Assembly (NCBI RefSeq): GCF_019393635.1 | Contig: NC_057864.1 | Span: 446,170,822 to 446,234,821, forward strand | Length of the DNA: 64,000 nucleotides | Reading direction: 5' to 3' | DNA from: Dromiciops gliroides | Lineage: Eukaryota; Chordata; Mammalia; Microbiotheria; Microbiotheriidae | Part shown: one piece after another, positions 1 to 10,468 of the stretch | How positions within the stretch are numbered: position 1 is the stretch's first letter | Layout: each line of letters begins with the position of its first letter | Translations under genes and position numbers: made by a program | The notes under the pieces: model-generated | The model's database searches: none | What the model was told of the DNA's origin: nothing | What the model saw: the letters and a program-made list of their open reading frames with translations, nothing else

Positions 1-71
1 CCATTCTAGTATGTTTGCCCCAAATAGGGTCACAAAGAATCAGACACAACTGAAATGACTCAACAACAATT
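1..71 (+). repeat. 3' end of a Mar1-like SINE
   Basis: The window opens inside the tail of a long tRNA-derived SINE. The text 'ggtcacaaagaatcagaca' followed by 'actgaaatgactcaacaaca' is shared with the fuller copies at 35920-36139 and 56829-57085. The family name Mar1 is from memory and tentative. Confidence 0.65.
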
Positions 72-1721
72 GTTATCACTGGTGTCTTTATTATGAATCT
101 CTATGTCAATAAAAGAGCCCTATCACAATGTTGACATTAGGGGATAGCACCTACATTATAGGTTTTCCATAGCAGAGTGCCTAGCATAGTTCCATGTTAT
201 ACAGGATGCACATTATTTATCACAGGATTATAGATTTAGGTTTGGAAAGGGCCTCAGAGGTCATTGAGATTAATGCCCTCATTTTATAGATGAGCAATCT
301 GAAGTTCAGACTTGGTCAGGGTCACCAGGTTGGTGTTGGAGATAGGACTCAAACCCAGGTCTTCCCAACCTGAGAATCGTAGATTCTCATTACTTTATCC
401 ACTATACCTGCCTCCTATAGGGGTTGGCACATAGTAAACAAAACTATGGTCTAGTGATAGATGTTATATAGGGCTCTTGTTACACAGTATATTGGAGAAA
501 AACATTCGTTTATTTAACAACCATTTGCCAAATGCCTCAGCAACCATTTATTGACTTCCTTTTGTATGGAAATCACTGTAGTAGGAACTGGTGGGAGAAG
601 ATCGAAAACAATTAAGAAGTATGGACATTTCATTCATCCCAAACATTTCTCATGTAAGGCAAAGGATCTGTTGGTATCTCTATTCTGTGTGGAGTCAGAC
701 ACCTAAACTGTAGGTTATATGTCATATGACTCAAAATATCTCCTCCATTGGCCCACCACCATTTCTTTCTTCAGTGGCCACCTTATTGACTTTCTATTTG
801 CTACAGTAAGAATTCTATTATTTTTGGTCTCGAGCCTTTTGGTGAAAATAAACTCCTTTTTTTATTTTTCTGAAACTCTGAACTCACTGTGAAGTCATTG
901 ATTTGGGAGAAGGGGACAAGGATAATGAAAGTAGAGTTTCTGGGCAGAGGGTTCCACTTCTGACTTCCTTCCCCTCCCCAACCAAGAAGGTAGGGAAATT
1001 GTGGAGATTAGTTGGAGAGGTGGTACTACAAAGATCTCAAGCTTTATCAAGTTAAGATTTCAAGATCTCCCAAAGACCTATAGATGTTCAGTGACTTCAT
1101 TAAGGTCATACAGGAGGCTAGTAACAGAATCCCAAGTTTGAATCCAGAATATCGGACTCCAATCCAATCTTACTGTCCCTAGCCATAGCTACTTGGTGAT
1201 CAACTTTAAAATCTTTGTTTAAAGCGACATTAACAAAACAAAACCTTCTTGATTTTCCAAACATCTTAAAGACACCATTATTTCTTTTCTTTGCTCATTC
1301 CAAATAGAACAAGTCACCAAATACCAACTACGTACAGAGCACCAGCATTTGCAGGGAACTTTTGCAAAGGTTTGCTGAGAGCAAACTCACAACAAGCTGT
1401 GAGTAAGAATTACACAGTTTAGCTAAGACAAGGCCTCACCAATTCAGAGCTGGAGAAGCTCTTAGAGGTTCATCTAGTTCAGATCTCTTATTTTACAGTT
1501 GACGAAAGTAAGGATAGGTGACCTACCTGGGAAATGGGGGAAGTTAGGGGTAGAACTGGAATTTGAACCCAGGTCCTCTGAGTTCAGAAGCAGCATACTT
1601 TTTTTCTCTCTACCATGCTAACTCCTGGATTACAAAATTAGATAAATATGGTCCCAATCTTGTCTCTGCTGTCCTTCAAAAGGAAGAAGTTGATGGTCAT
1701 GGCACCTAATGGTGGGTCAGA
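72..1721. other. Intergenic stretch with old MIR-like fragments
   Basis: No coding potential seen. About 255-420 and 1440-1610 read as diverged CORE-SINE/MIR fragments on the - strand (tracts such as 'cattttatagatgag' and 'gaacccaggtc'). The remainder is AT-rich unique-looking DNA in which I see nothing specific. Confidence 0.5.
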
Positions 1722-1879
1722 TGTTTTTTTGTTTTTTGTATTTTAGTGAGGCAATTGGGATTAAGTGACTTGCCCAGGGTCACACAGCTAGTAAGTGTTA
1801 AGTGTGTGAGGTCGGATTTGAACTCAGGTCCTCCTGACTCCAGGGCTGGTGCTCTATCCACTGCGCCACCTAGCTGCCC
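1722..1879 (-). repeat. Short tRNA-derived CORE-SINE
   Basis: On the + strand it runs from a T-rich tail through 'gtcacacagctagtaagtg' to 'ccacctagctgccc', the reverse complement of the GGGCAGCTAGGTGG head. Flanking 'agatgtt' on both sides is a plausible target-site duplication. Confidence 0.9.
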
Positions 1880-3899
1880 AGGTTAGATGTTGTTAGGGAA
1901 AATAGTAGCTCACGTTAATACAGCAAAGTGCAGTTACAAAATATGGGGCAGGATCTGACTTCTCAAGGGACTGGCTCAGGCACATTTTTCCCCTTCAGGG
2001 AAGGGTGGAGAAGAATTTGGAAGGGGAGAGACTCACTAGCTGGAAGGGAGTGAAGAAATTTTCCCTCCAGCTTTAGAGAAGGTTTTGCTCTGGCCCTCCT
2101 CTTGGTGAGGGAGCTGGAGAGAAAGACCACCCAGTGAATGAGTAATAAATGTCACAAGAAGACAGGCAAGCTGAGGATCCAAGCAGAGATAGTGAGGATG
2201 GGAGGCATGGGAGGGAGAGCAGCCTAGGCACATAAAGCAGGCTACCCTAGTTACAGACTTACCCCTCCCCTGAAGTCTTCAACCCCAGAATAATCATCCA
2301 AAAATACCCCCCAGTGACAAAAAGACACTGACTCTAGGGTAGAGTCCTGAGTTAGGAGACTGAATCCTGAGCTACTCTGAGGGGGAAGGGGAAGGATACT
2401 GACCTCATTTGGGAATGAGCGTGATACTATTTTTGTTACTTTAATATTCCTTTCTGTCCTGATTAAATGTTTACTATTTCAATGACATTCTTTGCCTGGA
2501 TCTTCTAGCACAGAAAACCTACTCCTGGATCACTCTTTATATTGTTTTATTGAACTGTTTTTAAAGATCGGATTTAATGAGGAGGATAGCTGGTGTTTGT
2601 AGGAGACCTTAAAAATAAAGTTTACTTCCATAACCAAATTAAAATTTTAAAATCCTAGATACAAGTTGTCAGAAATTCCTAGTTTTCAGACCAGGTAAGA
2701 GACAGAGCCAAGATAATAATAGCCAATATTTACATGGTTTACAAAGACCTTGAGGTATATTATCTTATTAGATCCTCACAACAATACTAGAAGGCAGGTA
2801 CTACTCTTATTCCCACTTTACATATTTTATAGCTTCCCATTTTATCAATGAGAAATCTAAGGTTGAGAGAAGGTAAGTGATTTCTCTGAGGTCACAGAAC
2901 TAGTAAGTATCTGAGTCTACATTTTAATTTAGATTCTCTTCATTCCACATCTGGTTACTCTAGCCATTGGGCCACATACTTGCTGCTCTAGATCAGTAAA
3001 TTATTATTAAAAGTTTCCGGAATTTGAACCTGAGTTTATTCTGGCCCATAAAAGAGCATTTATGTTTGTATATGCATATATACATATGCATATATGATAT
3101 ATACAAACATATATATAGTATCTCACTAGATCAATCAATTAGTAGGCATTTATTAACTGCCTACTACATGCCCTCACTGTGCTAAACCCTAGTGCAACAA
3201 AAAGAGGCAAAAGACAATCCCTGCCCTCATGGAGCTTATAATCTAATAATCTTCATAACCATCCTATGAGGTAGACAGATGAAGAAATTGAGACATGGAG
3301 AGAACAAAGCTCTCAAAGCCAAATTCACTAAGCTAATTAAAAAAAAAAAGTAGGTTTTGTACTCCCATCTAGATGTACTGATACCAAATCCAGGGTTCCT
3401 TCTTCTATGACATACCAACTGTTTTTAAAAAAATTGTTTCATTTCTTTATGCCTTAGCAGGATTGCTCTGAATTCTCAGGATAAATGTTATTTCATTAGA
3501 CTATTAAACAGAAACATCAGTGAAGGAGAACTTTGAAGGTTTTTTTTCTCATTTGAAATTTTGGATTGTGCTAAAGCAAATATGTGGTCTTACAATTTAT
3601 AATTGGAAATCACTAACTTCCCCAAAGTTCTTTCAAGCATGAAGTGACTAAATAAGGTACCTTTGGAAGGAGAGAGCCTTCTCTTCCAGTATTGATAAGT
3701 AACCTTGACTCAGGACTATGATATATTCCCACATCACTTAGTCAATACCAAGTCACTGTTCTCTAGAGGAAAAAAATTTACATATATAATCTTAACACAA
3801 ACATTCATTTTACCTAATTAATAAGTAGGTAATGGAAATGCATGAGTTATAAAGTCTATGTTTCTTTCCCTACAAGAATTCACAAAATCTCAGACTGGC
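1880..3899. other. Intergenic stretch with MIR-like fragments
   Basis: About 2705-2985 is a - strand MIR-like copy ('atcctcacaacaatac', 'gaggtcacagaactagtaag'). About 3125-3300 holds another old SINE 3' half ('cctactacatgccctcactg', 'ccctcatggagcttat'). A short alternating purine/pyrimidine run rich in 'atatata' and 'catatgcat' lies at 3066-3120. No gene seen. Confidence 0.5.
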
Positions 3900-3904
3900 T
3901 ATAT

Positions 3905-4080
3905 TCGTTCTTTTTTTTTTTAATCATAAAATTATTTTATTATTTTCCAGTTACATGTAAAGATAGTTTTCAACATTGTTTTTATGAGATTTCTAATTCC
4001 AAATTTTTCTCCCTCCCTTCCCTCCCCCCTCCCCAAGGCAGCAAGCAATCTGATATAGGCTTCCAATCATTATAATTTTG
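3905..4080 (-). repeat. L1 3'-end fragment
   Basis: The text 'ttttccagttacatgtaaag' and the pyrimidine-rich 'ctccctcccttccctccc' are the reverse complement of the end of marsupial-type L1 copies. A related piece lies at 56070-56155. Confidence 0.6.
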
Positions 4081-4400
4081 CCAGACCCATGTAGGCGTCG
4101 GTGAGTGGTGATGATGTGAGGTGCCAGCGCAATGGCAATGGCTACAACCAGTGGGTGGAGCACCGTGTCAGTGTGTGCTGAGGCATAAAAACCTCAAATA
4201 ACAATTAATTCTTTACATTAGCAATGTCAGGGTCCTTACATCTAAAGCTTCCAAGAAAAATATGAATTGGTCTCAGGCCACAGAGGCACTCATAAAGGAC
4301 TTTGAAGACAAAGTAAGAGAGGTAGAGGAAAAAATGGAAAGAGAAATAAGAGTGATGCAGGAAAGTCATGAGAAAAAAGTTAGCAGTTTGAAAAGCCAAA

Positions 4401-4540
4401 CAAAACCTGTGGAATCAGGATGCAGACTGAACCATACTGTTTCTACTCTTTTGTTTTTTTTCTTTTTTGAGGTTTTTCCCTTTTGTTCTGATTCTTCTTT
4501 CATGACATGACTAATACAGAAATATGTTTATTGTCATCGT
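4401..4540 (+). mobile_element. 140-bp L1 3'-end-like piece inserted in L1 ORF1
   Basis: The 10-bp word 'aaaagccaaa' stands on both sides (4391-4400 and 4541-4550), marking a target-site duplication. The insert resembles the L1 3' region ('cagactgaaccatactgttt', 'gaggtttttcccttttgttc') but has no poly(A) tail. The host ORF1 frame resumes after it. Confidence 0.6.
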
Positions 4541-5448
4541 AAAAGCCAAATGGAAAAGGAGATATGAAAGCTCTAAGAATTGCCTAAGAATTAAGATTGA
4601 ACAAATGGAAGCTAGTGACTTTATGAGAAACCAAGACACAATAAAGCAAATCCAAATGAATAAAAAAATAGAGGGCAATGTGAAATATCTTCTTGGAAAA
4701 AACTGCTGACCTGGAAAATGGATCCAGGAGAGATAATTCGAAAATTATTGGACTACCTGAAAACCATGATCAAAATAAGATTTTAGACATCATCTTCTAA
4801 GAGATTGTCAGGGAAATTTGCCCCGATATTCTAGAAGCATAAGGTAAAATAGAAATTGAAAGAATCCATCAATCACTTCCTGAAAAATATCCCAAAATGA
4901 AAACTTCCAGGAACATTATAGCCAAATTCCAGAGCTTCCAGATCAAGGAGAAAATATTGCAAGCAGCCAGAAAGAAGAAATTCAAATACTGTGGAGCCAT
5001 GGTCAGGATAGCACAGGATCTAGCAGTTTCTACATTAGAGGGTTGGAGGGCATGGAATATGATATTCCAGAGGGCAAAGGAATTGAGATTACAACCAAAA
5101 ATCACCTATCCAGCAAAACTGTGTATAATCTTTCAGGGGAAAAAATGGGACTTCAATGAAAAAGAGGACTTTCAGGTATTTGTGATGAAAAGACCTGAAC
5201 TGAATAGAAAATTTGACTTTCAAATGCAAGACCCTAGAGAAGAATAAAAAAGTAAACAATAAAAAGAAATCATGAGAGATGTTAAAAGGTTAAACTGTTT
5301 ACATTCCTACATGGGAAGATGATATGTCTAAATCATAAGAGCTTTCTGAGTATTAGGGCAGATGATAGGAATAAATTTAGACAGAGGGAACAGGTGGGAA
5401 TTGATTATGAAGGGATGATATCTGTAAAGCATTTATTTTTTGTTTATC

Positions 5449-5579
5449 TTTTTTTTTTTTGGGGGGGGGGGGAGGTTCGGGATTGGTGAGTGCCTCATGT
5501 CTGACTGAGGCCAGATTGGGGCTTGGGTTCTCCTGAGTCCAGGGCAGGTTCTTTGTCCATTGTGTCACCTAGATGCCCC
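5449..5579 (-). repeat. Degenerate short SINE
   Basis: Recognisable by 'tgactgaggccagattgggg', 'tcctgagtccagggcaggtt' and 'gtcacctagatgcccc'. The tail side is a T run followed by a 12-G run at 5461-5472. Confidence 0.65.
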
Positions 5580-6010
5580 ATGATGACATCTTTAGTGTAA
5601 AATTGAGAGGAGAGAGGAATGCACTCGGGGAGGGGAAAGGGGAGAGGTAGAATGGGGTGAAATCTCACATGAAAGAAGCAGGAAAGGGTTTAAGGAATGG
5701 GGGGAGAGATGGGGGAAGAATAGGGAAGTGAATGAACCTTACACTCAACAGAATTAGCTCAAAGACCCTAATCTCATCAGAGTTGGCTCACGGAGGGAAT
5801 AACATAGGAACTCGATTGGGTGGAGTAATCTATCCTACCCGACAGAAAAGTAGGAGAGGAAGGAGATAAGGAGGGAGGGGTGAAAGAAGGGAGGGCAGAC
5901 CAGGGGAGGGGACACTCAGAGGCAAAACATTTTCGAGGAGGGATGGGGTAAAAGAAGATAGAAAATAGAATAAATATCATGGGAAGGGAATAGGATGGAG
6001 GGAAACAGCT

Positions 6011-6424
6011 AACAATAGTAATTGTGAAAAAAATTTTGAAGCAGAGGTAGGAGCAATGTAGGATGATGAAGATGGATTGATTGATGGATTGATGATGATT
6101 GGAGAAAGATGAGGATTGACTGATGAGGAGGACTGATTGATGAGGAGGACTGATTGATGAGGAGGAGGATTGACAATGATGAGGATTGACTGAGGATGAG
6201 GATTGATGGGTGATGTTTGTTTGATGATTGACTAATTAATGATGATGATGGCAAAATGTATAGTGCTTATTTTGCTGGGCTGTTGTGAAGAAAATTCTTT
6301 GACAAGTTTAAGGTGCTATATAAAGGTTATCTATTGCTGTTGTTGCAGTGATCAACCTTATGAGCTTATTATAGGGAAATCTCTCTTTAAAGTACTATGT
6401 AAATGTAATTTACTATGAGAAAAA
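6011..6424. repeat. Degenerate GATTGATGAGGA-type tandem repeat and MIR tail
   Basis: About 6060-6250 repeats variants of 'gattgatgaggagga' and 'gattgatggattgatgatg', an imperfect minisatellite. The following 170 bp ('ggtgctatataaaggttat') reads as a MIR-like 3' end. No gene. Confidence 0.55.
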
Positions 6425-7178
6425 TTATGAGCAGGATACTATCAGAGAGACTTGGAGGGATCTGCATGAGCTGATGCAGAGTGGAATGTACTGTATACAA
6501 AATAACAGTAATATTGTGAGATGTTCTGCTGTGAATAACTCAGTTGTTTTCAGCAGTGCAATGATCCAAGACAACTCCGAAGGTCTTGTGAAAGATGTGG
6601 TCCATCTACAGAGAGAGAACTTATGGTACTTGAATGCAGATTGAAACATAATTATTTTTGTTAGTTAACTTATCAGAAACAAAAAAAAAAATGATGAGCA
6701 GGATACTATCAAAAAAACCTGGAAAAATGTACATGAACTGATGCAGAGTGAAATGTACTGTATACAAAATAACAGCAATAATGTAAGATGATTTGCTGTG
6801 AATGACTTGGTTATTTTCAGCAATGCAAAGATCCAAGATAACCCTGAAAGACTTATGATAATTGCAATCCATCTATGGAGAAAGAACTGATGGTATCTGA
6901 AAACAGAATGAAGCATTTTTTTTGATAGTTCCTTAATCTGAAGTTTTGTTTTTGTCTGTTTTCTTTCACAATCTGGCTGATGTGGGGTTGTTTTACATGA
7001 CTGCTCATTCATAGCTTGTATTGAATTGCTTTAGTTCTTGGGGGGTGGGGAGGGAGGGAGGAGAAGAGGTTGGAACACAAAGTTTTTAAAAAATTGATGT
7101 CAAAGTTTGTTTTTAACATGTAATTTGGAAAAAAAAAATTCCATGAATCAAAATAAATAAATAAATAAATAAATAAAG
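6425..7178 (+). repeat. Two consecutive copies of an L1 3' end
   Basis: The block beginning 'gagcaggatactatcagag' at about 6430 is repeated from about 6697 ('gagcaggatactatcaaaaa'). Both contain 'tgtactgtatacaaaataac' and the following 'aatgatccaag'/'aaagatccaag'. The second copy continues through a G-rich 3' UTR ('ggggggtggggagggagg') to an (aaat)n tail at about 7147-7178. It is either a tandem duplication or two insertions. Confidence 0.6.
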
Positions 7179-7179
7179 T

Positions 7180-7816
7180 ACCCATTTTTACCTTATTTTG
7201 GTATATGGTTTAAGATGGTCTATGCCTAGTTTCTGCCATACTATCTTCCAGTTTCCCCAGAAATTTTTGTCAAATGGTGAGTTTTTATCCCAGAAGCTGG
7301 AGTCTTTGGGTTTATCAAACAGTAGGTATAGTCATTTACTACTGTTTCTCCTGTGCCTAACCTATCCCAGTGATCCACCACTCTATTTATTAGCCAATAC
7401 CAGATAGTTTTGATGACTCCCCCTTTATAGTATAGCTTCAGATTTGGTACGGCTAGCCCACTTTCCTCTGTATTTTTTTTCATTAGTTCCCTTGATATTC
7501 TTGACCTTTTGTTCTTCCAGATGAATTGTTATTATTTCTTCTAGTTCTAAAAAGTAATTTTTAGGTAGTCTGATTGGCATGGCACTGAATAAGTAAGTTA
7601 ATTTAGGTAGAATTGTCATTTTTATTATATTATCTTGGTCTGTCCGTGAGCAACTGATATTTTTCCAATTATTTAGATTTGATTTTATTTGTATGAAAAG
7701 TGTTTTATAATTGTGTTCATAGAGTTCCTGTGTTTGTCTTGGCAGGCAGATTCCCAAATATTTTATATTGTCTTTTAAATTATATTCATTCTCTCTCTCT
7801 TTCTTTCTTTCTTTCT

Positions 7817-7911
<95 letters not shown>

Positions 7912-8122
7912 CTTTCTTTTTTTTGGTCAGGGCAATGAGGGTTAAGGAACTTGCCCAGGGTCACATAGCTAGTAAGTGTTAATTGTCTGAGGCCAGATTT
8001 GAACTCAGGTCCTCCTGAATCCAGGGCCTGTGCTTTATCCACTGGGCCACCTAGCTGTCACCAAATTATAGGAACTCTGTTAAAGATTTTTAGATATCTT
8101 ACCACTCTTCACCCAGCAATGT
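7180..8122 (-). pseudogene. L1 ORF2 fragment interrupted by a SINE
   Basis: The - strand reads L1 reverse-transcriptase C-terminal sequence: 'LAVPNLKLYYKGGVIKTIWY' near 7440 and 'NIIKMTILPKLTYLFSAMPI' near 7600. A SINE with a long (gaaa)n tail splits it at 7785-8062. Stops and frame changes show it is dead. Confidence 0.75.
7785..8062 (-). repeat. SINE whose tail has grown into a (CTTT)n microsatellite
   Basis: The SINE body is about 7925-8060 on the - strand ('gggccacctagctgtcac' is the reversed head). Its A-rich tail is now a (cttt)n array of about 125 bp (7796-7920). 'aaattata' at 7777-7784 and 8063-8070 is the target-site duplication, so array and SINE arrived together. Read through, the array gives a meaningless Lys/Glu- or Phe/Leu-repeat frame. 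Confidence 0.85.
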
Positions 8123-8126
8123 GTAG

Positions 8127-8646
8127 TGTGGTAAAAAAAAAAACGGAAGTTTTAGCTTAATCATTTGAGAGTCGAATGCATACTACTGAAGCGGCTTTTG
8201 AAGGACCACCCTTTTGGGGAGGAGACCATGACGAACACCCATACGCCTGCTGCTGCCCAGAGAGCGTGGCCAAGCACACCCGTACTTCCAGGATGCCAAC
8301 TTAAAACTGAGAGTGGGAACGGAAGTTGGCTCTCTGTCTCACACACTCTGGCTTCTCAGTTTAGCGTTCTGGTAATCGGCTCTGGTTCTCAGTCTGGCAG
8401 GCAGTTTTGGGATTTGGTGAGTTTTATAAAACAATATAGACTAAGCTTAGATCTAAGATTATTCATTTGTATTTCTACTTTCCTATTTCCCTAATTGGTA
8501 TCACTTGTTTGTTATCTAAACAATAAAGGCTAATCCCTCACTGATTAAAAGCTCAGAGATTTCTTTTCTTACTGGTCTGGGAGATATATGAAGGGAAAAG
8601 TTAAAGGGGGAGTTTAATGCTCTTATAGTCAATATTAAATCTCACA
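8127..8646 (+). mobile_element. Solo LTR of the same family as the ERV LTRs
   Basis: The LTR starts TGTGGTAAAA and ends AATCTCACA, flanked by a 4-bp duplication 'gtag' (8123-8126 and 8647-8650), as expected for a class I retrovirus. It shares with the - strand ERV LTRs the start, the block 'aaggaccacccttttgggga', the TATA-like 'ttttataa' region and the AATAAAGG signal (about 8522), but its U3 middle differs, so it is another subfamily. No internal region adjoins it. Confidence 0.85.
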
Positions 8647-8650
8647 GTAG

Positions 8651-9093
8651 GTGAATAAAAGTGAACAAAGACTGTTCACCTTTCTAATAAACAAAAACAT
8701 TAAAACTCGCATTAGGAAGAATGATTAGATGTAAACATATTATTTTATCCTACATGATTTTAAAGTAACCAAATGACATGGAAAATGAAGTAACTCCATT
8801 ATTGTCACACTTTCTTTATACAAAATTTTTTGTTTAACCAAATAAGTTTATTTCCTAAATAATTGGCATCTCTTAGTACTGAAATTGTTTAACCATTTTG
8901 ATAGAGAATTTAAAATATTGATTTTTTTTAGTGTCACTTTCATTTCCAAATATATTCTTTCCTCTATCCCTTTCTCAGAGAGCAATCTCTTGTAACAAAA
9001 GATAAAAGAGAAAGGAAAAAAAAGCAGTTCAGCAAAACAAAACACTATAAATCAAAACTGATAGTAAATGCAATGGTGCATACCCATGGTCCT
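8651..9093 (-). repeat. L1 3'-UTR-like stretch
   Basis: The part from about 8925 ('agtgtcactttcatttccaa', 'gcaatctcttgtaacaaaag') together with 9554-9625 ('ggggtcaagcttgatcatta') resembles the reversed 3' UTR of marsupial L1, split by the LTR at 9094-9548. The part 8651-8920 shows nothing I recognise. Confidence 0.45.
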
Positions 9094-9548
9094 TTTGAGG
9101 AAATGGGGATTGATCTCCTCTCAATCCGGACCTGTTTAAGGAAAAGGTCTGCTTCTCCTTCTCCTCCCCTCCCCCAAACAAAATCACATGATTCAGAGAA
9201 ACCCTAGGCTGGTCACAATTAGATCTGCTCCTGAGCTGTGTCCATATAAGGGAGGAATTAAAGACTTGTCCCTGTATCACCTCCCCCATTGGCTAAGAAA
9301 TACTGCATTCTGATTAGCTAGTTTTTGTGCATAGATTGTAACCTTTGAGTAATCAGAATAATGATGAAAAAGGGGAGGGGTCAGTTGCATTAGGGACTAG
9401 GAGATCAAAGGGCTGTGAGCCTCCATTTTGGTGGTGATTCCACAAGATGGATGAGGGGTGGCCCATTCTTATGAGAATGACAATAAATGAACCTTTGACA
9501 CATCACCAACACTGAGTTCCAGAAGTTATTGAAGTGATTTTTCTCACA
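9094..9548 (+). mobile_element. Solo LTR, second family
   Basis: It is homologous to the LTR at 23745-24243, which has clean TGTGAGG...CTCACA ends. Here the start has decayed to TTTGAGG. 'gtcct' (9089-9093) and 'gttct' (9549-9553) form a 5-bp duplication with one mismatch. It contains 'ccccattggctaagaaatac' (a CCAAT-type box in reverse) and 'caataaatgaacc'. Confidence 0.75.
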
Positions 9549-9720
9549 GTTCTCCACCTCCATAAAGGGAGCAGTTCAAGGAGTGCATTATCTCTTTTCT
9601 TTGGGGTCAAGCTTGATCATTATAATTACACATCACCCCATTTCTTTCAATCTTTTTTTTTTACCTTAAATAGAAGTCTTCCTCAATGTAATATATGCTT
9701 CCTTACTTTCCTAACACGAT

Positions 9721-9957
9721 AATAATGACCCTGGGTAAGTCATTTAACCTCTCTTTACCTTAGTTTCCCCAAATATAAATGGAGGATATTAATAGTACCT
9801 ACCTTCCAAGGTTCTTGTGAGGATCAAATGAGATATTTGTAAAGTGCTTAGCTCAGTTTGTGACACACAAGGACCCAAAGTTACATAATTTCCTAACCAG
9901 TTCCATAGGCAGTGGACAATTGCCTCTCTTTCTACCTTGGAACCCATTCTTTCTAAG
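9721..9957 (+). repeat. MIR-like fragment and local ~110-bp repeat
   Basis: 'gaccctgggtaagtcattta' through 'gtgaggatcaaatgagatat' is a CORE-SINE/MIR 3' half. From about 9865 to 9957 lies a short repeat ('ggcagtggacaattgcctct', 'ggaacccattctttctaag') also present at about 18001-18110 and 19410-19499/20066-20100. Confidence 0.55.
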
Positions 9958-10456
9958 TGTGAAATTTAAAATTGGATATTAGATCATAAATCTCCCCTAC
10001 TTAACTTTTCCCTTAATTTATCTCCCAGACTAGTAAATGGAAGCTTCTGGTTTTCTAGATAGAGCCTTTATTGTATATAAGGTGTTGTTGATTAGAAGGA
10101 TAGGAAAGTAGAAATACAGTAGAAATCGTCTTAAATCTAGGCTTAGTCTATATTTCTTATAAAAACTCACCAAACCAAAAAAGGCCACCTTTGGAGTGAG
10201 GGAGACCGTCTGTGCTGCGCCGCCAGGAGTCCCGCCAAGCAGGCAAAAAGGCCTCTTCCGTTCTCTCCACCCCGGAAGTCAAAAAAAAACCCCGGCAGGC
10301 AGTCTGACATGCGCAGCAGGCGGACTGCACCCGGCAGGCAGTCTGACATGCGCAGCAGGCGGACTGTTCATCTCCTCCCCAAAAGGGTGGTCCTTGAAAA
10401 ACTGGCGTCCTTCAGTTATCCTAACCGACTGTTAAAAACTTTCATATTTTACTACA
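9958..10456 (-). mobile_element. 3' LTR of the ERV
   Basis: Read on the - strand it runs from TGTAGTAAAATATG to AAATTTCACA, 499 bp. It includes 'aaggaccacccttttgggga', a TATA-like 'tttataag' and an AATAAAGG polyadenylation signal near 10065. U3 holds a 39-bp direct repeat (10291-10329 and 10330-10366) that is single-copy in the other LTR. It directly follows the polypurine tract, which identifies it as the 3' LTR. Confidence 0.9.
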
Positions 10457-10468
10457 TTTCCCCCCTTT
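10457..10468 (-). promoter_or_regulatory. Polypurine tract for plus-strand priming
   Basis: On the - strand AAAGGGGGGAAA abuts the TG of the 3' LTR exactly. This is the standard position and composition of a retroviral polypurine tract. A weaker purine run, ATAAAGGAGGGAAT, lies at 10922-10935 on the same strand. Confidence 0.9.

Larger units (their letters stand above)
4225..6010 (+). pseudogene. Broken L1 ORF1 with downstream L1 (or half-L1) 3' region
   Basis: Three + frame blocks carry L1 ORF1p character. The first (about 4262-4390) is a charged coiled-coil start (ALIKDFEDKVREVEEKMERE). The second is 4545-4700. The third (4897-5247) is the RNA-binding and C-terminal part (IIAKFQSFQIKEKILQAARK, LQPKITYPAKLCIIF). 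Stops and frame changes separate them, so no protein is made. A 140-bp foreign insertion sits at 4401-4540 and a degenerate SINE at 5449-5579. The purine-rich tract 5580-6010 continues the element. No ORF2 follows directly, so a HAL1-type (ORF1-only) element is an alternative to a deleted L1. Confidence 0.65.
8183..9957. repeat. Duplicated 1.77-kb block, copy A
   Basis: This interval recurs at 16321-18094. By eye I found only two differences: one T fewer in the T run near 8930 (copy 2), and C at 9718 versus T in copy 2. The block starts inside the solo LTR at 'ctactgaagcgg' and ends at 'ttctaag', where the ERV LTR begins. It contains the LTR remainder, L1 3'-UTR-like DNA, an unrelated solo LTR and a MIR-like fragment. 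Confidence 0.9.

Noticed and set aside
1722..1879. SINE heads as tRNA genes
   Set aside because: All copies have A/B-box-like SINE heads followed by CORE sequence and tails; none folds as a plain tRNA gene.
7425..8042. 205-codon - frame with a long Lys/Glu repeat
   Set aside because: It is SINE + (gaaa)n + L1 ORF2 read in one frame by chance.
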